NCBI GenBank assembly: GCA_050246995.1 | Contig: JBFWVA010000008.1 | Location: forward strand, 124,001 to 188,000 | DNA length: 64,000 nt | Reading direction: 5' to 3' | Origin: SHVO01 sp050246995 | GTDB lineage: Bacteria > Pseudomonadota > Alphaproteobacteria > Rhodospirillales > Rhodospirillaceae | Shown here: positions 55,628-64,000 of the stretch, in pieces | Numbering within the stretch: the stretch's first letter is position 1 | How the letters are laid out: each line of letters starts with the position of its first letter | Notes under the pieces: model-generated | The model's input: the letters and a program-made list of their open reading frames with translations, nothing else | Database searches by the model: none | Told to the model about the DNA's origin: nothing | Program-made: the position numbers and the translations under genes

Positions 55628-56842
55628 ATGACCCAGTCCCACACACATAATTCATGGCACATCGCCGCCGGCGCGGCCGCGGTCTTGTTGCTCGTCACAA
55701 TCGGCCTGCGCCAAACGACCGGCCTTTTTATCGCGCCCATCGACAAGACCACGGGGCTCGGCATCGCCGCCATCAGCTTCGCTCTCGCCATCGGGCAGTT
55801 CAGTTGGGGCGCCATCCAGCCCATTGCGGGCGCGCTTGCCGATCGGTATGGCCCAGGCCGGGTGATGGCCGCTGGGCTCGTCGCACTGTCCCTAGGTTCT
55901 GCGGTGACTGCGTTCATGGACTCCACCGTCGGACTCATCGTCGCGATCGGGGTCCTGTCGGCTGCCGGGGCTGGAGCGGCGAGTTTCTCGGTCATCATGG
56001 GCGCTCTCTCCCACCGCGTGCCGGCTGAGAAGCGCGGTCTCGCCGCCGGAATTTCAAACGCCGGCGGCTCCTTTGGACAATTCGTGTTCGCGCCGATCTT
56101 GCAAGCGATCATCGGCACCGCCGGTTGGGCGAGCGCCATGTGGTTCTCGGCCGCTGCGGCTCTCGCAGCCGTGCCGCTCGTATGGTTGTTGCGTAAGCCC
56201 ACGAACGCTTTGGTCCACGCGGTCACGCAAGGGCCGTCGAATCTTGCAGCGGCGATCGGCGAAGCCTTTCGCGATCGTAGCTACATCCTGGTGCACGCCG
56301 GGTTCTTCACGTGCGGTTTCCATATAGCCTTTCTTGTGACTCACCTTCCGGGTGAAATCGCGCTCTGCGGGATGTCACCGTCGGTGGCGAGTTGGTCGCT
56401 TGCGATCATTGGTCTTACCAACGTCGTTGGCAATCTCATCGCCGGTTGGGCGACGGGACACTATCGCAGCAAGCATGTCCTGTTTCTGATGTACGCCTCA
56501 CGCGCGGTGTTGATCGGGCTGTATCTGCTCGCACCGAAGACAGCGATGACATTCTATCTCTTCGCCGCCGGCCTCGGCGCCACCTGGCTCGCCACGGTCG
56601 CGCCCACCGCGACCATCGTCGGCAAGCTGTTCGGCACGCGCTATCTCGCGACTCTCTTCGGCCTGACCCTGCTGTCGCATCAAGTCGGTGCCTTCTTTGG
56701 CGCGTGGCTGGGGGGGCTCACCTTCGCCTCGACCGGCAATTATCAGTGGATGTGGTACGTCGACGCGATCCTTGCCGCCGCTGCGGCGCTGGTGAATTTG
56801 CCGATCAAGGAACCGGCGCCGCTTAAGGCGCAAACCGCCTAA
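55628..56842 (+). CDS. MFS transporter
   Basis: This 404-residue, about 12-helix major facilitator has the loop motif GALADRYGPGRVMAAG (between helices 2 and 3) and PAEKRGLAAGISNAGGSFGQ in the fourth-fifth helix region, resembling OFA/monocarboxylate-type MFS proteins. The substrate cannot be deduced. It is divergent from the GT2 gene; its 3' end overlaps the convergent HAAS gene by 20 nt. Confidence 0.87.
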   Translation: MTQSHTHNSWHIAAGAAAVLLLVTIGLRQTTGLFIAPIDKTTGLGIAAISFALAIGQFSWGAIQPIAGALADRYGPGRVMAAGLVALSLGSAVTAFMDSTVGLIVAIGVLSAAGAGAASFSVIMGALSHRVPAEKRGLAAGISNAGGSFGQFVFAPILQAIIGTAGWASAMWFSAAAALAAVPLVWLLRKPTNALVHAVTQGPSNLAAAIGEAFRDRSYILVHAGFFTCGFHIAFLVTHLPGEIALCGMSPSVASWSLAIIGLTNVVGNLIAGWATGHYRSKHVLFLMYASRAVLIGLYLLAPKTAMTFYLFAAGLGATWLATVAPTATIVGKLFGTRYLATLFGLTLLSHQVGAFFGAWLGGLTFASTGNYQWMWYVDAILAAAAALVNLPIKEPAPLKAQTA

Positions 56843-57518
56843 GGCGGCTCCGGAGCAGAAGCGGCGTGAGCATCGCGGCGAACATGATCCCCGCGCGCAC
56901 CGCTGTTTCCGGTGATATGCCGACCCCGAGATTAAGGCTGCTCAGCGTCTCAGGCGCCATGGAAAAACGCACGGTCGCTTGAACAGCGGCCGCGATCCCG
57001 GCCAGCGCAGCCGCTCCGATCATCGGCCATAGCATCACCATGCGCTGGCGAAGGGCGCCGATCAGCGCCGCGCCGCCAACGACTACCGGAAGAGCGCGCG
57101 TGATCAGCGCAAGAAGAGCATCTGCCGGCGTCTGCAGCACGGCGAGCGACGGTGAGCCACCGTTTGGCGCAAGGCCGCTCGCGCGCAAGATGTTCACAAC
57201 GCCGCCAAGAAAAAGGCCGAGAGCGATGAGAATGCCGATCCACACAAGAACCGGCATCGCGCCGCCGTAAAACCTCGGGAATCGTACGCTCAGCGCCTGA
57301 AGTTCGCCGCGCGCCGTCATGCCGCGCGCGAGGTCATCGAGCGTCCCAAGCCGTGCGATCGCGGCCGCATGCGCTTCGTCCTGGCTTGCACCTCGCGTTA
57401 TCTCCGCGCGTGCGATATCTTCGGCATGATCGCGAAGCTCCGCGATATAGCGGCGTACGTGGCGGTACGCGACGCCTTCACGCAAAAGCCGATCCGCAAG
57501 AGCGTCAAATTGCCGCAT
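56823..57518 (-). CDS. HAAS/permease-prefix membrane protein paired with PadR
   Basis: This 231-residue protein has an N-terminal helical domain (about 1-70: ALADRLLREGVAYRHVRRYIAELRDHAEDIARAE, AAAIARLGTLDDLARGM) of the type that follows PadR regulators, then about four hydrophobic helices. Such proteins are thought to sense or transmit signals with their PadR partner. The ATG overlaps the padR stop by 14 nt, so the two are translationally coupled. Confidence 0.75.
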   Translation of the reverse strand: MRQFDALADRLLREGVAYRHVRRYIAELRDHAEDIARAEITRGASQDEAHAAAIARLGTLDDLARGMTARGELQALSVRFPRFYGGAMPVLVWIGILIALGLFLGGVVNILRASGLAPNGGSPSLAVLQTPADALLALITRALPVVVGGAALIGALRQRMVMLWPMIGAAALAGIAAAVQATVRFSMAPETLSSLNLGVGISPETAVRAGIMFAAMLTPLLLRSRLRRFAP

Positions 57519-57867
57519 GTTTCGCTCCCATTACGATCCCCGCCACCGCTTCCGTGATGCGTTGCCATTCCCCGGTCATGTCGCGCAGCCGCTTTTTTCC
57601 GGCGGCGGTGGCGATGTAATACACACGTGTGCGTCCATTCACGGGCTTGCGGCGTGACTTTAAGCACCCCTGTTCCTCCAGCGCATGAAGCGCTGGATAC
57701 ACCACGCCCTCACCGAGCTTGATGGCCTCGCCGCTGGCGGTCTCGATGGCCTGGACGAGCTCGTAACCGTACATCTCGTGCGCGCTGAGAAGACGCAGGA
57801 TCAACAGCTCCGGCACGCCGGTCATAAAATCGGGATTGGTCTTTCGCACGGGCAAGATCGGCCTCAT
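57505..57867 (-). CDS. PadR-family transcriptional repressor
   Basis: This 120-residue protein has the PadR winged-helix domain: LLILRLLSAHEMYGYELVQAIE, GEGVVYPALHALEEQGCLKSRR and GRTRVYYIATAAGKKRL. PadR proteins usually repress themselves and a divergent or downstream gene. A 33-bp dyad begins 4 nt upstream of its start codon. It forms a coupled pair with the HAAS membrane protein. Confidence 0.9.
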   Translation of the reverse strand: MRPILPVRKTNPDFMTGVPELLILRLLSAHEMYGYELVQAIETASGEAIKLGEGVVYPALHALEEQGCLKSRRKPVNGRTRVYYIATAAGKKRLRDMTGEWQRITEAVAGIVMGAKHAAI

Positions 57868-57870
57868 ACA

Positions 57871-57903
57871 TTGAACTTCCAGGTATCATACCTTACAGTT
57901 CAA
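57871..57903. promoter_or_regulatory. 33-bp dyad, candidate PadR operator
   Basis: TTGAACT (57871-57877) and AGTTCAA (57897-57903) flank AGGTATCATACCT (57881-57893), a perfect 13-bp palindrome; all share the centre 57887. It lies between the divergent padR start (57867) and the 57907 gene start. A further AAGGTAT half-site follows at 57903-57909. Confidence 0.65.
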
Positions 57904-57906
57904 GGT

Positions 57907-58512
57907 ATGCAATCGCGTTTGCTCAAACTTATGCCGACGGCCCTTGCCGGGCTCATTCATCTTGCGATTTTGGCGGGCCTCCTGACCCTTGGCCGCATCC
58001 CGCCGCGGGAAGAGACCCTGGCGCCTCTACCCATCACATGGCTTGAGCGGAGCGCGGCGCTTACGCCGGATTTAGCTCCGGGCCTGCCAAACCTGTCCGC
58101 GTCGCCGCCAGCGTTCACGTTGCCGGACGTGACGACCCTGATTGCTCCGGTGATGCCTCTCCGCGATGAGCTATCAGTGCTTGGCGGTTATGTCGGCTGC
58201 GGGCTCAATCAAGCTCTTACGTCCGAGGAGCGCGAGGATTGCGAAAAACAGCGCCGCGAGATCTATGGTGGACCTGGTGCCACGGATGATCCTGCTGCCA
58301 CCGATCTTGCGCTTGAAAAACGCTTCGCACGCGACAAGGCTATACAGGACGCGCCCGTATTGCTTCCGTGCTTCACTCCTGCCGGCCCAAATCTCCTCTG
58401 CCTGCTCGGCGGCGCATTGAACGGCTTTGAATTTAAAACCGGCTCATATGCCGAAGTCGGCCGTCCGGAAAATCCTCTCGCGCAACCGGTTGTCCCGTAT
58501 CGACCCAAATAG
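57907..58512 (+). CDS. Hypothetical single-pass membrane protein
   Basis: This 201-residue protein has one N-terminal hydrophobic helix (LMPTALAGLIHLAILAGLLTLG, residues about 8-29), then a Pro/Leu-rich stretch and a C-terminal region with Cys-containing segments (YVGCGLNQALTSEEREDC, PVLLPCFTPAGPNLLCLLGG). It resembles periplasm-facing proteins anchored in the inner membrane, but I do not recognise a family. Its start is close to the PadR operator; an ATG at 57931 is an alternative. It is probably controlled by PadR. Confidence 0.55.
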   Translation: MQSRLLKLMPTALAGLIHLAILAGLLTLGRIPPREETLAPLPITWLERSAALTPDLAPGLPNLSASPPAFTLPDVTTLIAPVMPLRDELSVLGGYVGCGLNQALTSEEREDCEKQRREIYGGPGATDDPAATDLALEKRFARDKAIQDAPVLLPCFTPAGPNLLCLLGGALNGFEFKTGSYAEVGRPENPLAQPVVPYRPK

Positions 58513-58523
58513 TTAGTCACGCC

Positions 58524-58727
58524 AGCTGAGCGAGGGCCGCGCGCTAAGGTGCACAAAAAATAGAATCAATCCCGCGGCGGCGGGCTGAGGCCAGATTTTG
58601 AGAACTCAGGGGGACCGTGGATGGTGGAGCTGAGCGGGTCCGCGCGCGAAGGCGCGCAAAAAACAGAATCGATCCTGCGGCGGCGGGCTGAGGCCAGATT
58701 TTGAGAATTCAGGGGGGGGGACGTTGA

Positions 58728-58750
<23 letters not shown>
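58524..58750. repeat. Direct repeats of the tRNA-Ala 3' end and its trailer
   Basis: AGCTGAGCG recurs at 58524, 58628 and 58734 (spacings 104 and 106 bp). After each of the first two sites follow a GC-rich block, AAAAAA, GAATC-ATCC, GGCGGCGGGCTGAGGCCAG and TTTTGAGAA-TCAGGGG, and the third AGCTGAGCG lies inside the tRNA. Copies are diverged (e.g. TAGAATCAATCC against CAGAATCGATCC). Confidence 0.85.
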
Positions 58751-58803
<53 letters not shown>

Positions 58804-58866
58804 GCATCAACGTGTAACGCTTTTCAGGCCGGATGTTTGTAACACCCGGGGCCGAAAGCGGGCGGG

Positions 58867-58895
58867 AGAATGTCGCCAAAGCTTTGAGAAGTCAA
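58867..58895 (-). promoter_or_regulatory. Candidate tRNA-Ala promoter
   Basis: On the minus strand TTGACT (58890-58895) and CATTCT (58867-58872) are 17 nt apart, about 65 nt before the tRNA. The -35 box matches well and the -10 weakly. The remaining sequence up to the YggT gene shows no other gene. Confidence 0.35.
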
Positions 58896-59046
58896 GGCAA
58901 CTTGAATTGCTTGGAAAGCCTTGAAATCCCGATCACTTGAACCGATCTGCCACCCTGATTAGGGTAGGAATCACCCGGATTTTCCCGTCCAAATGCGCAA
59001 CTTTGGGCGGCCCCCCACTTCTACACGCCGAAAGCCCAGCCCGCGC

Positions 59047-59352
59047 ATGGACATCATTCTCATTCCCATCCTCCAGGTCATCATCGTCGCGCTCGATATC
59101 TATAAATGGATCGTCGTGATTTCGGTGATCCTGAGCTGGCTCGTCGCGTTCAACGTGATCAACCCGCATAACCAGGTCATCCGCATGATCGGCAACGCCC
59201 TCCATCAGATGGTGGAGCCTGTATTGCGCCGGATCCGGCGAGTCGTGCCGCCGTTCGGAAACGTCGATGCCTCGCCGATCATTCTTTTCCTGCTCATCCT
59301 TCTGGTCCAACTCGTGGTCGGCAGGTTGATTGGGGCCATCGCCGCCGTCTGA
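59047..59352 (+). CDS. YggT family membrane protein
   Basis: This 101-residue protein has two YggT-type hydrophobic regions (ILIPILQVIIVALDIYKWIVVISVILSWLV and PIILFLLILLVQLVVGRLIG) and the family motif MVEPVLRRIRRVVPPFGNVDASPI. YggT proteins are linked to osmotic and cell-wall/division roles, poorly defined. ATG 59047 is preferred to the longer frame. The DUF167 gene overlaps its end, as in many bacteria. Confidence 0.9.
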   Translation: MDIILIPILQVIIVALDIYKWIVVISVILSWLVAFNVINPHNQVIRMIGNALHQMVEPVLRRIRRVVPPFGNVDASPIILFLLILLVQLVVGRLIGAIAAV

Positions 59353-59665
59353 CGCCTTGTCCTTCTTCCGCAAGCTCGACGGGGGGCTGATGCTCACGGT
59401 GCGCGTCACGCCCAAGGCCTCGCGTGACGCCATCGCCGGCACCATGGCCACGACCGACGGACTCGCGCTGAAAGTGGCCGTGACCGCACCCGCCGATAAG
59501 GGTAAAGCTAACGCCGCCGTGATCGCTTTACTTGCTGACGCTTTTGGGATCGCGAAAAGCAATATCACCCTCACTCTGGGTGAGACCGACCGGCGCAAGG
59601 TCCTGCGCATCTCGGGCGATCCCGCTACACTGGCTGCCACCGCTCAAACCTGGATGACATCATGA
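59330..59665 (+). CDS. DUF167/YggU family protein
   Basis: This roughly 110-residue protein has the DUF167 pattern LTVRVTPKASRDAIAG, VAVTAPADKGKANAAVIALLADAFG and VLRISGD. Function is unknown. The start is unclear: TTG 59330 with AGG 5 nt upstream, TTG 59357 or ATG 59390; homologues have the FFRKLDGG segment, so one of the TTG starts is likely. The stop overlaps the folD ATG by 4 nt. Confidence 0.87.
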   Translation: MGPSPPSDALSFFRKLDGGLMLTVRVTPKASRDAIAGTMATTDGLALKVAVTAPADKGKANAAVIALLADAFGIAKSNITLTLGETDRRKVLRISGDPATLAATAQTWMTS

Positions 59666-60573
59666 CTTCGCCCCTCATCATCGACGGTAAGGAAGCTTCC
59701 GCCCGCCTGAAGGACGGCATTGCCAAGGCCGTGGCCGATCTCAAGGCGCGTCACGGCATTACGCCGGGCCTCGCGACCGTTCTCGTGGGTGATGACCCGG
59801 CGAGCCACGTGTATGTCGCCAGCAAGCAGAAAACGGCCGTCGAACTCGGCATGGCCTCATTCCAACACGATCTGAAGGCTGAAACGACGCAGGACGAATT
59901 GCTGGCGCTCATCAGGACGCTAAACGCCGATCCGTCCGTGAACGGCATCCTCGTGCAGATGCCCCTGCCCAAACATCTCGATCAGGTGAAAGTCATCACC
60001 GCTATCGATCCGGCGAAAGATGTCGACGGCTTGCATCCGGAAAGCGTCGGCCGCCTGGTGGCCGGCGCCGACACGCTCACGTCGTGCACACCGCTCGGCT
60101 GCATCATGCTTCTGAAGGACGTTCTGGGCGATTTGGCCGGCAAGAACGCCGTTGTGATCGGCCGCTCGATCCTCGTCGGCAAGCCGGTCGCGCTTCTGCT
60201 GTTGAATGAAAACTGCACGGTCACGGTCGCGCATTCGCGCACCAAGGACCTCGCCGCCGTCTGCCGGACGGCAGATATCATCGTGGCGGCCGTGGGAAGA
60301 CTGGAAATGGTGCGCGGCGATTGGATCAAACCGGGCGCGACGGTCATCGACGTCGGCATCAATCCGCTCCCGAGTTCGGATGGGAAGCGCCGCCTGCGCG
60401 GCGACGTGAATTTCGCGGAAGCTTCGCAAGTCGCGGGCGCCATCACCCCGGTTCCCGGCGGCGTTGGCCCGATGACGATCGCTTGCCTTATGGTGAACAC
60501 GCTGAAGGCCGCTTGCAATCAGCGCGGCGTGACCGACGTCGCGATCCCGCTACGCCTTCCCAAGAAGCCTTAA
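59662..60573 (+). CDS. folD: Bifunctional methylenetetrahydrofolate dehydrogenase/cyclohydrolase
   Basis: FolD interconverts 5,10-methylene- and 10-formyl-tetrahydrofolate. The 303-residue protein has PGLATVLVGDDPASHVYVASKQK (catalytic Lys), GILVQMPLPKH, DVDGLHPESVGRL, TPLGCIMLL, VIGRSILVGKPVA and PVPGGVGPMTIACLM. It overlaps the DUF167 gene (ATGA) and the convergent FkbM gene by 4 nt. Confidence 0.96.
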   Translation: MTSPLIIDGKEASARLKDGIAKAVADLKARHGITPGLATVLVGDDPASHVYVASKQKTAVELGMASFQHDLKAETTQDELLALIRTLNADPSVNGILVQMPLPKHLDQVKVITAIDPAKDVDGLHPESVGRLVAGADTLTSCTPLGCIMLLKDVLGDLAGKNAVVIGRSILVGKPVALLLLNENCTVTVAHSRTKDLAAVCRTADIIVAAVGRLEMVRGDWIKPGATVIDVGINPLPSSDGKRRLRGDVNFAEASQVAGAITPVPGGVGPMTIACLMVNTLKAACNQRGVTDVAIPLRLPKKP

Positions 60574-61409
60574 CGTAGCGCGCTGCAGCGCTTGATATAG
60601 GCGTCGAGCGGCGCGTCCATTTTCTGTGCGCGCATTTCACCGAGGATGTGGGCGCACAGATCGATCGAGCCGTACAGCTCGTGCGTGATGGCGGCCAGTT
60701 TCAAAAGCCGTTCACGGCTGTATTTCCGCATGCTGCGCACATCGGGCACATAGACCGCATCCGCCCACATGGTTTGGCTGCGGCCAGCCGGCGTGTCGGC
60801 CAGCGGTGTGTAGACCGGCTGGTAGACGTCCAAGAAGGTATGGAGCTGGAAACCCGCCGCGCGCATGTGGGCGTCGACTTCTCCGAACAGCGGCGCGCCC
60901 TGATACATTGGCAGGAACTCGACTTCCAGCTCGACGGCGAGCGCCGTCGGGAGGAGCCGGGCCGCGCCTTTCAGCACATCCATCTCGCCGCCGGGCACGT
61001 CGATCTTCAGGAAATCGATCTCTTTCGCACCGACAACGTCATCCAGCCGGTGTGTTTCGACGTTTGTCACGTGTTCGACCACCAGCATGTCCGCGAGTGT
61101 CGTGAAATGTTTCAATAGCTCCGCGTTGGGCGCGTATAGCGAACTGTTCGCGTTCGAAGCCGTCACATGCAATTTCGCCGGTCCTCCCGCGCCGATCGCG
61201 AACGGGAAGTAGGAGTGCCGCAATTTCCCGGCGGCGTTCAGTTCGGCACAGGTCTTGTTATCGGGCTCGAAGCCGATGATGTGCGAGGCGGTGCGTTCCG
61301 CCAGCACGTGATAGGGGTCGGCTTTATCAAGCGACGACGCGCCGACATCCACGATCGTCAGAGGATCGACGTCCACCAGATCGAGGAATGAGAAATTGAT
61401 ATGCACCAT
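60570..61409 (-). CDS. FkbM family methyltransferase
   Basis: This 279-residue protein has the FkbM pattern: LTIVDVGASSLDKADPY, IIGFEPDNKTCAELN, ETHRLDDVVGAKEIDFLKIDVPGGEMDVLKGAARLL and VELEVEFLPMYQGA. Members O-methylate sugars or antibiotic backbones, so this may act on the glycans made by the cluster at 49-55 kb, though it lies apart. The start is ATG 61409. Confidence 0.87.
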   Translation of the reverse strand: MVHINFSFLDLVDVDPLTIVDVGASSLDKADPYHVLAERTASHIIGFEPDNKTCAELNAAGKLRHSYFPFAIGAGGPAKLHVTASNANSSLYAPNAELLKHFTTLADMLVVEHVTNVETHRLDDVVGAKEIDFLKIDVPGGEMDVLKGAARLLPTALAVELEVEFLPMYQGAPLFGEVDAHMRAAGFQLHTFLDVYQPVYTPLADTPAGRSQTMWADAVYVPDVRSMRKYSRERLLKLAAITHELYGSIDLCAHILGEMRAQKMDAPLDAYIKRCSALR

Positions 61410-61427
61410 TATTCTTAAACCGCGTGA

Positions 61428-62195
61428 CTAACTAAACCGCGAAAAGTCCGGCATGCGCTTTTCAAAGAACGCCGTCGCGGCCTCCTTGAATTCCGGCGTT
61501 TGCAGCCGGTCGCCGAAAATCTTTCCTTCGGTGACGATGTGTTTATGGATCTCGGCAACCGAAGCATGCATCAACGCTTTCGCGTCTCTGACCGCACCTG
61601 GCGGCTTTAGGGCCAGGGCTTTGGCTTTGCCCATCACCGTCGGCATCAGGTCTGCGGCTGGCACCACCGCATTCAAGAGTCCGATCTCTTTCGCGTGCGC
61701 CGCGTTGAAAGCTTCGCCGAGCAGCAGCAGCTCCGAGGCCGCCGCACGCCCAACGAGACGCGGCACCAGCAGCGATGAGGCGAACTCCGGCACCACCGCG
61801 AGATTGATGAAGGGCATCTGGAATGTCGCTTCGGGCACCGCGTAGACCAGATCGCAGTGGAACAGGAGGGTCGTGCCGATCCCGATGGCGAGTCCGTTCA
61901 CCGCCGCGATGACGGGCTTGGTGAAGGCCGACAGCGCAAACATGAACTGGAAAACCTCGGCGTCCTCGTTCGTGGGCGGAACTTCCAGGAAGTCCTTGAG
62001 ATCGTTTCCGGCGGTAAAACAATTGCCTTCGCCTGTGATCACGACGACGCGCACGTTCGGGTCGGCTTGCGCCGCCTTCAGCGCCTGCGCGGCCTCGCCA
62101 TACATGGAACGCAGGATAGCGTTCTTCTTTTCCGGGCGATTGAAGCGAATCGTCAGGACGCGGTCCTCGGTGGAGCAGGCAATGAATCCCGTCAC
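61428..62195 (-). CDS. Enoyl-CoA hydratase/isomerase family protein
   Basis: This 255-residue crotonase-fold protein has RFNRPEKKNAI, the oxyanion-hole segments GNCFTAGNDLKDF and NGLAIGIGTTLLFHCDLVYA, and FINLAVVPEFASSLLVPRLVG, where the Glu in PEFAS takes the place of the catalytic acid. It fits hydratases or delta3-delta2 isomerases of fatty acid oxidation; which one is undecided. The start is GTG, overlapping the HAD gene stop by 4 nt. Confidence 0.87.
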   Translation of the reverse strand: MTGFIACSTEDRVLTIRFNRPEKKNAILRSMYGEAAQALKAAQADPNVRVVVITGEGNCFTAGNDLKDFLEVPPTNEDAEVFQFMFALSAFTKPVIAAVNGLAIGIGTTLLFHCDLVYAVPEATFQMPFINLAVVPEFASSLLVPRLVGRAAASELLLLGEAFNAAHAKEIGLLNAVVPAADLMPTVMGKAKALALKPPGAVRDAKALMHASVAEIHKHIVTEGKIFGDRLQTPEFKEAATAFFEKRMPDFSRFS

Positions 62196-62860
62196 AACGC
62201 ACCTCGCAAGATCGCCAGCAGTTGGTCCATATTCGCGGCGATATGAGAGGCGCCGGCGCCGCGAAGGGCCTCACCTTGTTGCGGCGGACAATGCCCGCCG
62301 CCGGTGAAACCCACCACAACCATGCCCGCGGCGCGCGCGGATGTCACGCCATTGGCGCTGTCTTCCACGGCGATACAGGCGGCGGAATCCACGCCCAGTT
62401 GCTTGGCGGCGTGCAAATAGACGTCCGGCGCGGGTTTTCCACGCGCCATGTCCTGGGCGGAATAGATGTGCGGCGCGAAATGATCGAACAGCCCGACTTT
62501 GCGCAGCTTGAATTTCAAACGGTCAGGATTGGAGCCCGACGCCACGGCCATCGGCACGCTCAGCGCGCGCACAGTCTCCGGCGCACCCGGAATGCAGGCC
62601 AGCGAGGTCTCGACCACCGACCATGTGCGTTCGTGCAGGATGCCGGGGAACGTCTCCGGCAGGGCGCGGCCATACTTGGTGCGAAGGTCCTGATCCAGCG
62701 CGGCATAGAAGTCCGCGCTGGTCATGCCCATGAAGCGGCTGACGTATTCATGACGTTCGAACGCGAGGCCGATCTCGTTCAAGCATGCCAGCTCGACGTC
62801 GAGACACAGTTCCTCGCTGTTGATCAGCACGCCATCGCAATCGAAGACGACGGCTTTCAT
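62192..62860 (-). CDS. HAD-superfamily IA phosphatase
   Basis: This 222-residue phosphoglycolate phosphatase-like hydrolase has the nucleophile motif VVFDCDGVLINSE, motif II VASGSNPDRL, Lys in ARGKPAPDVYLHAA and the acidic motif IAVEDSANGVTSARAAGM. The substrate is unknown (phosphoglycolate or a sugar phosphate). It lies 4 nt after argG and overlaps the enoyl-CoA hydratase gene, so the three are one operon. Confidence 0.88.
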   Translation of the reverse strand: MKAVVFDCDGVLINSEELCLDVELACLNEIGLAFERHEYVSRFMGMTSADFYAALDQDLRTKYGRALPETFPGILHERTWSVVETSLACIPGAPETVRALSVPMAVASGSNPDRLKFKLRKVGLFDHFAPHIYSAQDMARGKPAPDVYLHAAKQLGVDSAACIAVEDSANGVTSARAAGMVVVGFTGGGHCPPQQGEALRGAGASHIAANMDQLLAILRGAL

Positions 62861-62864
62861 GCCG

Positions 62865-64000
<1,136 letters not shown>

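Overview
The window is GC-rich chromosomal DNA from a Gram-negative alphaproteobacterium. This rests on the order rimP-nusA-ylxR-infB-rbfA-truB-rpsO-pnp, on the block fur / OlsB-like / PlsC / miaB / phoH / ybeY / corC / lnt / HTH regulator / metK / trmB, on a hemD-mic60-hemY locus divergent from tsaD, and on MmcB, a DUF1674 (SDHAF4-like) protein and a Fur lacking the CXXC zinc pairs. A heptose enzyme (hldE) and Lnt point to an LPS- and lipoprotein-bearing outer membrane. No rRNA, CRISPR array, transposase or phage gene was seen. A run of 100 N at 34140-34239 marks a draft or metagenome assembly, broken inside a tandem repeat.

Layout. 1-3.9 kb: 3' end of hldE, an I78-type lipoprotein, mmcB, panD with a C-terminal extension, a GNAT and an NPD-type flavoenzyme with a cysteine cluster. 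4.0-14.3 kb (minus): the transcription/translation/RNA-decay operon rimP to pnp plus a glycerophosphodiesterase, with structured RNA between rpsO and pnp and a terminator-like stem in the rimP leader. 14.5-25.2 kb (minus): trmB, metK, an XRE regulator, lnt, corC, ybeY, phoH, miaB, an OlsB/PlsC pair and fur. 25.4-27.4 kb: a TusA-like protein, rimI, tsaB and a VanX-type dipeptidase. 27.4-32.8 kb (minus): hemY and a 1376-residue HemD-coiled-coil-Mic60 fusion, the most unusual object here. 32.9-34.4 kb: tsaD followed by an 83-bp tandem array that copies its own 3' end.

34.4-46.9 kb holds sugar-nucleotide and central metabolism genes (UDP-glucuronate epimerase, gpsA, a ManC-type enzyme with a basic tail, a Rieske protein, acs), a LysR/azoreductase pair, two TPR proteins (one with a glycosyltransferase-like domain), the DUF1674 protein and htpX. 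46.9-49.1 kb has rsmB and the convergent iron-storage genes bfd and bfr, with stacked dyads before bfd. 49.2-55.5 kb is a glycoconjugate cluster (GNAT, methyltransferase, GT4, LPG-synthase-like flippase, AsnB-type amidotransferase, GT2). 55.6-64 kb has an MFS transporter, a PadR/HAAS regulatory pair with a long dyad, a tRNA-Ala(CGC) with repeated partial copies of its 3' end, YggT, DUF167, folD, an FkbM methyltransferase, an enoyl-CoA hydratase, a HAD phosphatase and argG running off the right edge.

Most genes are housekeeping and packed with 1-4 nt overlaps, which implies long operons. The novelty is in architecture (HemD-Mic60, ManC tail, PanD extension) and in non-coding repeats and dyads rather than in an obvious accessory island.
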